Assembly (NCBI GenBank): GCA_003221295.1
Contig: QHRA01000177.1
Coordinates: forward strand, 1 to 33,650
Source of the DNA: Verrucomicrobiota bacterium
Lineage (GTDB): Bacteria > Verrucomicrobiota > Verrucomicrobiia > Chthoniobacterales > UBA10450
Length of the DNA stretch: 33,650 nucleotides
Reading direction: 5' to 3'
Shown: one piece after another, positions 18,143 to 24,920 of the stretch
Layout: each line of letters opens with the position of its first letter
How positions within the stretch are numbered: the first letter of the stretch is position 1
Translations under genes and position numbers: made by a program
The notes under the pieces: model-generated
Database searches by the model: none
The model's input: only the letters and a program-made list of their open reading frames with translations
Told to the model about the DNA's origin: nothing

Positions 18143-18231
18143 CGCGGGGCCGATGCTAGCTCCTTGCACGGAAAGGTCAAACGCCGTCGACTTGGTTGCG
18201 AAGCAGGGGGCGTGCTTTACTCTGGTGCACG

Positions 18232-19017
18232 ATGGATCGGCAGCTCCTGATTTTCGCGACGATTTGTTATCTGGCAGCGGTGATCAGAACTGTTGTTTCG
18301 TTCCGGGCGCGCATCTTTCGCCGGAGCCGATTTGTCTTCCTAACAATCGCGCTTGGTTTCGTTTTGCAGACTGCATTTCTCACCGTTCGCGGGCACACTC
18401 TGGGGAGTTGCCCGATTACGAATTTATTTGAAGTGCTCGTTTTTCTGGCCTGGTCGATCGCCCTTATTTACCTGTTGATTGGGCCGGCCTACCGCCTCTC
18501 GCTCATGGGCGCGTTTACGGCGCCGCTCGTTTTTTTGCTGCAAGTCGCTGCCTTGCTCGCGCCGATCGATATACCGCGCGCTTCCCCGATTGCTCCAAAT
18601 CCATGGTTGGAGTTTCACGCCTCTATTTCGATAATCGCCTACGGGGCGTTCGCGCTCGCATGCGTGGCCGGCGCCATGTATCTGGTGCAGGAACGGCAGC
18701 TCAAGACCCACCAGTTGCGCTCAATTTTTTATCATTTGCCACCGCTGCCCAATCTCTTTTCCGCGATGACAAGGCTGCTTTGGTTCGGTTTTATTCTCTA
18801 TAGCGCGGGGCTGATCAGCGGATTTTTTGTGAACGAACCAATGCCCTGGACCAAGATCGTCTTGGCGTTCGCGATCTGGATTTTGTACGGCGCGATTTTG
18901 CAGGGCCGGTATTTGCGATGGATGGCGCCGCGGCGGATTGCCGCACTCTGCATGTTTGCATTCGCCGTTGCCCTGCCGCTTTTGTGGAGCATCGAATTTG
19001 TCGGTCATCGCGCATGA
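18232..19017 (+). CDS. CcsA/HemX-like cytochrome c assembly membrane protein
   Basis: This is a polytopic inner-membrane protein of 261 residues with about eight hydrophobic segments, of the CcsA/CcmC/HemX family that handles heme for cytochrome c maturation. The family pattern is visible in GHTLGSCPITNLFEVLVFLAW, in the histidine-bearing segment WLEFHASISIIAYGAFALAC, and in LYSAGLISGFFVNEPMPW. The frame is open from a TTG at 18196, but the ATG at 18232 (MDRQLLIFATICYL) starts just before the first helix and is preferred. Its stop overlaps the hemA ATG (ATGA). HemX-type genes commonly precede hemA, so this is the first gene of the heme run. Whether it acts in cytochrome c maturation or in controlling HemA level cannot be told. 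Confidence 0.87.
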   Translation: MDRQLLIFATICYLAAVIRTVVSFRARIFRRSRFVFLTIALGFVLQTAFLTVRGHTLGSCPITNLFEVLVFLAWSIALIYLLIGPAYRLSLMGAFTAPLVFLLQVAALLAPIDIPRASPIAPNPWLEFHASISIIAYGAFALACVAGAMYLVQERQLKTHQLRSIFYHLPPLPNLFSAMTRLLWFGFILYSAGLISGFFVNEPMPWTKIVLAFAIWILYGAILQGRYLRWMAPRRIAALCMFAFAVALPLLWSIEFVGHRA

Positions 19018-20084
19018 ACTTTTTTTGCTTTGGTCTCAACCATCGCACCGCGCCGATTGAAGCACGCGAACGCTTCGCTGGCCACGCCCGATCGCCCGCA
19101 CTGTTGCGTGATCTCGGCTGCAGCGAAGTGCTGTTGCTCACGACTTGTAATCGGGTGGAAATTTATGCCGCAGCGGATACAAATATTGCGAACGAAGAAA
19201 TTGCGCAATCCCTGCGCATCGAAGGCGGATCGAGCGCGAAAAACGATTTGGAAGCATTCTATCGCAAGGAAAACGCGGAATGCGCGCGGCATCTTTTTCG
19301 CGTCGCGGCAGGACTTGATTCGATGGTGGTGGGCGAAACCGAAATCCTCGGCCAGGCCAAGCGCGCTTATGCAGAAGCGCTTGCGAACGGAAATGCCGGT
19401 CCGTTACTGCATCGGCTGTGTCAGCGTGCTTTTCGGGCGGCAAAACAGGTGCGCTCAAAGACACAGATTACGCGCGGGCCGGTTTCGGTTGGTTCGGTGG
19501 CGGTGGATTTGGCGGAGAAGATTTTTGGTGATTTACGAGGGCGAAAAGTCCTGGTGTTGGGAGCTGGGGAAACGAGCGCGAAAACTTTGCGTGCGCTCGC
19601 TTCTCGCGGGGTTTCAGATCTGCGCGTAAGTAACCGGACACCGGCACGCGCGGAAGAGCTGGCAAGCGAGTTGGAAGGACTTGCGGTGCCGTTTGCGACC
19701 TGGCTCGAGCAGTGTCGCGAAATCGATATTCTGATTTCATCGACTGCGGCGGAGACGCATCTGCTGACTCCGCCGTTGCTTGTTCCGATTTTGCGCGACC
19801 GAGCCGATCGTCCACTTTTTATCATCGATATTGCGGTACCACGGGACGTCGCCCCGGAAGTGAACGAATTCGACGGCGTTTATCTCTACGACATTGATTC
19901 CTTGCAACAGATTGCCAGCGAATCACACGAGCTTCGCCGGCAGCAACTGGCCGCCGCCGAAGCGATCATCGACGAGCACGTCGCGGATTTTCAAAAACAT
20001 TTGGGGTTGTCTAAGTCCGGAACGCGACCAACAAAGGAATGCCCGGCCCGCGTGAGCGGAGAATTGCGGACATCCGAACTGTAG
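19014..20084 (+). CDS. hemA: Glutamyl-tRNA reductase (short form)
   Basis: HemA reduces Glu-tRNA to glutamate-1-semialdehyde with NADPH, the first step of the C5 heme pathway. The protein is 356 residues and starts MNFFCFGLNHRTAPIEARER. Visible features: the catalytic cysteine in LLTTCNRVEIYAA, the signature LFRVAAGLDSMVVGETEILG, and the NADPH domain GRKVLVLGAGETSAKTLRAL. The C-terminus ends soon after the spinal helix (QQLAAAEAIIDEHVADFQKH), so most of the usual C-terminal dimerisation domain (roughly 60-90 residues in E. coli-type enzymes) is absent. The last about 20 residues have no recognisable match and run into a repeat-rich junction. Start and upstream stop overlap by four bases (ATGA), implying coupling with the ccsA-like gene. 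Confidence 0.96.
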   Translation: MNFFCFGLNHRTAPIEARERFAGHARSPALLRDLGCSEVLLLTTCNRVEIYAAADTNIANEEIAQSLRIEGGSSAKNDLEAFYRKENAECARHLFRVAAGLDSMVVGETEILGQAKRAYAEALANGNAGPLLHRLCQRAFRAAKQVRSKTQITRGPVSVGSVAVDLAEKIFGDLRGRKVLVLGAGETSAKTLRALASRGVSDLRVSNRTPARAEELASELEGLAVPFATWLEQCREIDILISSTAAETHLLTPPLLVPILRDRADRPLFIIDIAVPRDVAPEVNEFDGVYLYDIDSLQQIASESHELRRQQLAAAEAIIDEHVADFQKHLGLSKSGTRPTKECPARVSGELRTSEL

Positions 20085-20138
20085 CGACGCTTCGTGAGCG
20101 TCGAAGAGTCATCGAGGAGCGGTGTTTATGAAACGCCG
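20085..20138. repeat. Double hairpin at the hemA/hemC junction
   Basis: Directly after the hemA stop are CGACGCT-TCGTG-AGCGTCG (20085-20103) and CGGTGTTT-ATG-AAACGCCG (20120-20138, one mismatch or G-U pair). The second half is translated as the N-terminal residues of HemC, and the GTG start of hemC lies in the loop/right arm of the first hairpin. This may be a repeat insertion, or a structure controlling hemC translation. Confidence 0.6.
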
Positions 20139-21023
20139 CGACAGGACATAGTTCTCGGCACTCGCGGGAGTGAATTGGCGTTAGCGCAAACCCGAATGGT
20201 TAAGGAAGCGCTGGCTCGGACTCGGCCTTCGCTCAAGATTGCGACCAAAATCATTCGTACCACAGGTGACCATGACCTCAGGGCTGGGCGCAAAGGAATT
20301 TTCACGGCCGAGCTGGAGCGGGCGCTGATGGAAAAGCGCATTGATTTCGCGGTGCACAGCGCGAAGGATTTGCCCAGCGAACTTGAGGGCGCACTTACGA
20401 TTACAGCGGTGTTGCCCCGTGGCGCAGTGGAAGATTTGTTGCTCAGGAAAAGTGCAGCGCGCAAACCGGTCGCAACAATCGCGACGGGAAGTGTGCGGCG
20501 ACAAAGGCAAGCGCGCTGGAGTAACCCTGCCGCGCGCGTCGTAGGGCTGCGCGGAAATGTGCCCACCCGTCTGCGCAAATTTATCGAAAGCGATTGGGAC
20601 GCGATTATTTTGGCGCGCGCCGGCCTGGAGCGGCTCGGATTCATGCCGCCGGAGTTTGAATTTCAAGGCCAGAAGCTTTTTGCCGAAATACTGCCGCAAG
20701 AAAATTTCGTATCGGCTGGCGGTCAGGGGGTCATCGCCTTGCAAACACGCGCAGCCGATTTGGTCGCGTGCGAAATTGTATCGTCGATTGATGACAGGGA
20801 AACGCATCTTTGTTTACGAGCGGAGCGCGAATTTTTGCGATTACTGGAAGGTGATTGCGATTTGCCAGTGGGCGTGCACGCTCGATTTATGAACGGCGAA
20901 ATGGAATTGCATGCACAGGTTTTTGGCGATGCACCTGCGCCGAAAATGGCGAGTGGGCGAGGGAACGATCCGGAGGAATTAGCGGGAGAGGTTTTTAGAA
21001 AGCTCGAGCATGAGCAGAAGTAA
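20094..21023 (+). CDS. hemC: Hydroxymethylbilane synthase (porphobilinogen deaminase)
   Basis: HemC polymerises four porphobilinogens into hydroxymethylbilane. The protein is 309 residues. Conserved parts: VLGTRGSELALAQT, IRTTGDHDLR, GIFTAELERALMEKRIDFAV with HSAKDLPSELEG, TGSVRRQRQAR, and the cysteine that carries the dipyrromethane cofactor in LLEGDCDLPVG. The only usable start is GTG at 20094, 9 bases after the hemA stop. The first about 18 residues (VSVEESSRSGVYETPRQ) are not conserved and are encoded by a double-hairpin repeat. The 3' end overlaps the next gene by 14 bases, so translation is probably coupled. Confidence 0.97.
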   Translation: MSVEESSRSGVYETPRQDIVLGTRGSELALAQTRMVKEALARTRPSLKIATKIIRTTGDHDLRAGRKGIFTAELERALMEKRIDFAVHSAKDLPSELEGALTITAVLPRGAVEDLLLRKSAARKPVATIATGSVRRQRQARWSNPAARVVGLRGNVPTRLRKFIESDWDAIILARAGLERLGFMPPEFEFQGQKLFAEILPQENFVSAGGQGVIALQTRAADLVACEIVSSIDDRETHLCLRAEREFLRLLEGDCDLPVGVHARFMNGEMELHAQVFGDAPAPKMASGRGNDPEELAGEVFRKLEHEQK

Positions 21024-22539
21024 GAGCAGGAGTAACGAGGGAAAATGTTTTCTGGTCGGAGCGGGGCCGGGCGATCTCGGACTGGTGACATTGCGTGCGA
21101 AAGAGTTGCTGGAGCGCGCCGACGTTATTGTTTACGACGCGCTTGCCAATCCGGAAATGCTTGGCTGGGTGCGGGTTGACGCCGAAATCATTTTCGCCGG
21201 AAAGCGCGCTGGCGAGCAGACGCTTTCGCAGGATGAAATCAACGCGCTCCTAATCGAAAAGTCGCGTATCGGAAAGAATGTAGTCCGATTGAAGGGAGGG
21301 GATCCGTTTGTTTTCGGACGCGGGGGCGAAGAAGCTGAAGCGCTGGCCGCAGCTGGAATTGATTTCGAAATTGTCCCGGGAATCACATCTGCCATCGCGG
21401 TGCCCGCATATGCCGGAATTCCGGTAACTCATCGCGATCAGAATTCGCACGTCACTTTTTTCACCGGCCATGAGGATCCGGCGAAGAGTGAAAGCGCAAT
21501 TGACTTCGATGCACTGGCGAAGCTGGGGGGCACGCAAGTGATGCTAATGGGGGTGGACCGCTTGGCGGCGATCACCCGCGAAATGCTGGTGCACGGCAGC
21601 CGAAAGAACCTGCCAGTGGCCCTCGTCCGTCTCGGCACACAGGGGCATCAAAAAACTATTGTTGGTACTCTCGAAAATATCACAGAGCGAGCGAGTGCAG
21701 CGGGCTTCGAAGCGCCAGCCGTCGCAATTTTCGGTGATGTCGTTTCCTTGCGAAAAGATTTAAACTGGTTCGAAAAACGTCCCCTTTTCGGTAAGCGAAT
21801 CGTAGTCACGCGCACGCGCAAACAGGCGAGCGGGTTGAGCTCACAATTGCGTGCTCTGGGAGCGGATGTCATTCAGTTGCCAACCATCCGGATCGAGCCG
21901 CCCAGCGATCTTCGCGAATTCGCCGAGCTGGTGCAGGACGCGCATTCTTATGACTGGATCGTTTTCACCAGCCCGAACGGTGTCGATGCCTTTTTCGAGA
22001 TTTTTTTCAAACTTTACGATGACGCGCGCGAGATTGGCGCGGCGAAAATTGCGGCCATCGGACCAGCCACAGCGCAACAGGTAAAAGACTTCCGTCTTCA
22101 TGTCGATTTGCAGCCGGAAGAATTCGTGGCTGAAGCGGTGGTGAAGGAGTTTGAAAAAACGGGTGGGGTTGAAAATCTTAGGATTCTGATCGCTCGCGCA
22201 GAGAAGGCGCGGGACTTGCTCCCCAAACGGCTGAGCGGCATGGGTGCGATTGTGGACGAAGCGTTTGCTTATCAAACCGTTCCGGAAACGCGTGACGTGA
22301 CCGGGGCGCATCGCCGTTTTTCGACCGAAGGAGCCGATCTCATCACCTTTACCAGCTCGTCGACGGTGGAAAATTTTCTCGATTTGAAGCTGCCTTGGCC
22401 AGCTGGGATGAAGGTGGCCAGTATCGGCCCGATCACGTCAGCGACGCTGCGTGAGCGCGGACTGAGCGTCGACGTGGAGGCGAAGCGGCACGACGTCGTG
22501 GGCTTAATCGAGGCGATTCGGAAATTTTACGGCGCCTGA
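21010..22539 (+). CDS. cobA-hemD: Uroporphyrinogen-III C-methyltransferase / uroporphyrinogen-III synthase fusion
   Basis: This is a 509-residue two-domain enzyme. Residues about 12-250 are a SAM-dependent uroporphyrinogen-III methyltransferase (siroheme/cobalamin branch), with the SAM loop VGAGPGDLGLVTLRAKEL, VVRLKGGDPFVFGRGGEEAE and VPGITSAIAVPAYAGIPVTH. Residues about 258-505 are uroporphyrinogen-III synthase (GKRIVVTRTRKQASGLSSQL, DWIVFTSPNGVDAFFE, ITFTSSSTVENF). So one protein makes the macrocycle and diverts part of it. This fusion is known in several phyla. The ATG at 21010 lies inside hemC. The grpE-like gene begins 2 bases after its stop. hemB and later heme genes are not in the window. 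Confidence 0.95.
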   Translation: MSRSKSRSNEGKCFLVGAGPGDLGLVTLRAKELLERADVIVYDALANPEMLGWVRVDAEIIFAGKRAGEQTLSQDEINALLIEKSRIGKNVVRLKGGDPFVFGRGGEEAEALAAAGIDFEIVPGITSAIAVPAYAGIPVTHRDQNSHVTFFTGHEDPAKSESAIDFDALAKLGGTQVMLMGVDRLAAITREMLVHGSRKNLPVALVRLGTQGHQKTIVGTLENITERASAAGFEAPAVAIFGDVVSLRKDLNWFEKRPLFGKRIVVTRTRKQASGLSSQLRALGADVIQLPTIRIEPPSDLREFAELVQDAHSYDWIVFTSPNGVDAFFEIFFKLYDDAREIGAAKIAAIGPATAQQVKDFRLHVDLQPEEFVAEAVVKEFEKTGGVENLRILIARAEKARDLLPKRLSGMGAIVDEAFAYQTVPETRDVTGAHRRFSTEGADLITFTSSSTVENFLDLKLPWPAGMKVASIGPITSATLRERGLSVDVEAKRHDVVGLIEAIRKFYGA

Positions 22540-22541
22540 TT

Positions 22542-23222
22542 ATGCCCGACGATTTCGCCAGCACAATGCAGGAACTTAGCGCTGCGGCAACGCTGGCGCG
22601 TGAAGAAGCGCGAAGCAGTGATTTCGCTTCGCTCCTGCGCGAATTCCGCACCGTGACTCAGAACGTGCAAAGCTTGGAATCAGCTCTAACTCGCCGAGTC
22701 GAGCAGATCGCCTCGATCATCTTGCCGGCACACGCCACCGAAGCCGCGGCCCAGTTTCAAAAAATCCAAGAAGGTCTCGAGGCTATCCGCGTGAGCGAAT
22801 CGGTGAACCATCGCTTGTTCGATTCTTTGCACGAGGAGTTGCTGAAATATCGCGACAATTTTCTCTATGAATCGTTGCAAAAGCCGTTCGTTCGCGACCT
22901 GATCGGGGTATACGACGATCTCACAACTCTGGCGACCCAGCTTAAAACGGCGTCGGAGGGACGGAAATCGGAACGGTTAACGCGCTGGCAGGATAATTTG
23001 GGAAATGCGATCCATGCTTTGATGGAGGTGTTTCACCGTCTGGAAGTAACGGAGGTGGAACCGAAGGAATTTGTCGACCTCGCGGTGCATCGGGTCGTTA
23101 CCTATGAAACGACGAGCCGGACCGAAGACGACGGCCGCATCGTCACGCGAGTCAAGCGAGGCTTCATTTGGCGCGGCAACGTCCTGCGACCGGAAGAGGT
23201 GATCGCCCTGCGTTGTCAATGA
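22542..23222 (+). CDS. GrpE-like nucleotide exchange factor
   Basis: This 226-residue protein is, by sequence style and position, a GrpE-type partner for the Hsp70 that follows. An N-terminal helical part (about 1-100, with FRTVTQNVQSLESALTRRVE) could form the GrpE stalk. The C-terminal part has the GrpE-like order: RDLIGVYDDLTTLATQL, GNAIHALMEVFHRLEVTEVE, and a beta part ending RGFIWRGNVLRPEEVIALRC, comparable with the GY...LRPA.V ending of GrpE. It is more divergent than housekeeping GrpE, so I give no symbol. It follows cobA-hemD by 2 bases and its stop overlaps a possible upstream ATG of the Hsp70 gene (ATGA at 23219), so the chaperone genes are translated within the heme transcript. Confidence 0.8.
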   Translation: MPDDFASTMQELSAAATLAREEARSSDFASLLREFRTVTQNVQSLESALTRRVEQIASIILPAHATEAAAQFQKIQEGLEAIRVSESVNHRLFDSLHEELLKYRDNFLYESLQKPFVRDLIGVYDDLTTLATQLKTASEGRKSERLTRWQDNLGNAIHALMEVFHRLEVTEVEPKEFVDLAVHRVVTYETTSRTEDDGRIVTRVKRGFIWRGNVLRPEEVIALRCQ

Positions 23223-23353
23223 GCGCGGACCGAGTCTCTATTTCTCTGACTCCGCTGACGTCTCGCATGGGGCCTGACAAATCCGGCGGGGACGCGGCAC
23301 GAAAGTTGCACCAAAAAGGCCGGGGTGAATCGGCCCCATTGACTTCTCCAAAA

Positions 23354-24916
23354 ATGAACCAACGCAAAGCAGTCGGTATTGATCTAGGCACAACCTTCTC
23401 TGCCGTAGCGCATATCGACGCTTACGGTAAGCCGCAAATTATTCCGAATGCCGAAAGCGAACGGATCACCCCTTCGGTGATCTTGTTTGATGGCTCAAAC
23501 GTGATCGTTGGGACGACGGCAAAGAATAATGCCGTGGCCGAGCCGGAGAAAATCGTGGACTTCGTCAAGCGCGAGATGGGCAAGCCGAAGGAGCAATTTC
23601 ACCGCGAATTTGGCGGCAAAGTTTATTCGGCCGAGGAATTGAGCGCGTTGATTTTAAAGAAGCTCAAACTCGACACGGAAAAGTATCTCAGGCAACCGAT
23701 CACCGACGCGGTCATCACCGTTCCGGCCTATTTCAATGACGCGGAACGAACTGCGACCATCACAGCCGGTCAGCTCGCCGGCTTCAATGTTTTGCAAATT
23801 ATCAACGAGCCTACTGCCGCCGCGCTCGCCTACGGTTTGGATAAACTGAACGAGAACCAAACCGTTTTCGTCTTCGACCTTGGTGGTGGAACGTTCGACG
23901 TTACGATCATGCGCATCCAGGGCCAGCACATCAACATGATCGCGACCAATGGCGATCACCGGCTCGGCGGCAAGGATTGGGACGACACCATCGTCAATCA
24001 CATGGCGGAGGAATTTGATCGCCAGCATGGAGAAAATCCGCTGCTCGATCTACAAAGCTACCAGGACTTGCACACCCGAGCGTTATCAGCCAAGATCCAG
24101 CTTTCCAGCCGCATGCAAAGCGCGGTGGTTCATCATCACAATGGCAAAAGCGTCAAGCTCGAGATCACACGCAATGAATTCGAGCGCCGCAGCCAGCATC
24201 TGGTGGAAAAGTGTAAGACCATCTGCGAAATGGTGATGCAGGAAGCGAACATGACCTGGGACGACATCGACAAAATTTTGCTCGTCGGCGGCATGACCCG
24301 CATGCCGATGGTCCGCACTCTGGTTTCGCAGTTGACCAAAGCGCCGGTGATTGACGAAGTGAATCCCGACGAAGCCGTGGCGAAGGGCGCCTCGATCCAG
24401 GCGATTCTTTCCTTGCTCGAAGAAGAGAAAGTCTCGGGTGAACAAGTGCTGCCGACCGACACACGCGATCAATTTGTCGGACGCGAAGGCGGTCTGATTC
24501 AGGTCACCAACATCACCTCGCACACCCTCGGCGTTGTGCTGTGGGATGAAGTGCACCTCGAGGAATACGTTTTCCCAATGATTCGCAAAATGACGGCGAT
24601 TCCGGCGCGGGCGCGCAATTCATTCGGTACTGCGATGTCCAATATGCAGCGCGCCGTTGTCCGGGTGGTGGAAGGCGAAAGTACGCTGCCGGGCGAATGT
24701 ACGCCGCTCGGAATTTGTGATGTGGAACTTCCCGCATTCTTGCCGAAGGGTTCGCCGGTTGAGCTGACTTACGAATATAACGCCAATCAAGTTCTGGAAG
24801 TTTCGGTCGAGGCCAGTGGTAACCGCGCCAAGGTTTCCATCGAGCGAAACACCGGTCTGGCGCCAAACGAGGTGGCACAGGCGGCGGCGAATCTGGGATC
24901 TCTGCGGGTTGCGTGA
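23354..24916 (+). CDS. Hsp70-family chaperone lacking the C-terminal lid
   Basis: This is a DnaK-like ATPase of 520 residues. The nucleotide-binding domain is complete: AVGIDLGTTFSAVAHIDAYG, AVITVPAYFNDAERTATI, IINEPTAAALAYGLDKL, FVFDLGGGTFDVTIMRI and ILLVGGMTRMPMVRTLV. The substrate-binding beta domain follows (TNITSHTLGVVLWDEVHLEE to KGSPVELTYEYNANQVLEVS), and the protein ends about 25 residues later, so the helical lid and tail of DnaK (roughly 100 or more residues) are missing. The usual VLLLDVTP linker is replaced by GGLIQVTNIT. The start taken is ATG 23354 (MNQRKAVG). An ATG at 23219 overlapping the upstream stop would add 45 residues of no known domain and is a serious alternative. This is probably a specialised Hsp70, not the housekeeping DnaK. 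Confidence 0.92.
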   Translation: MNQRKAVGIDLGTTFSAVAHIDAYGKPQIIPNAESERITPSVILFDGSNVIVGTTAKNNAVAEPEKIVDFVKREMGKPKEQFHREFGGKVYSAEELSALILKKLKLDTEKYLRQPITDAVITVPAYFNDAERTATITAGQLAGFNVLQIINEPTAAALAYGLDKLNENQTVFVFDLGGGTFDVTIMRIQGQHINMIATNGDHRLGGKDWDDTIVNHMAEEFDRQHGENPLLDLQSYQDLHTRALSAKIQLSSRMQSAVVHHHNGKSVKLEITRNEFERRSQHLVEKCKTICEMVMQEANMTWDDIDKILLVGGMTRMPMVRTLVSQLTKAPVIDEVNPDEAVAKGASIQAILSLLEEEKVSGEQVLPTDTRDQFVGREGGLIQVTNITSHTLGVVLWDEVHLEEYVFPMIRKMTAIPARARNSFGTAMSNMQRAVVRVVEGESTLPGECTPLGICDVELPAFLPKGSPVELTYEYNANQVLEVSVEASGNRAKVSIERNTGLAPNEVAQAAANLGSLRVA

Positions 24917-24920
24917 TGGT

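Noticed and set aside
18192-18221. TTGGTT-18-TTTACT as a promoter for the ccsA-hemA operon
   Set aside because: Both boxes are weak and would give a leader of only a few bases; not enough support to list.
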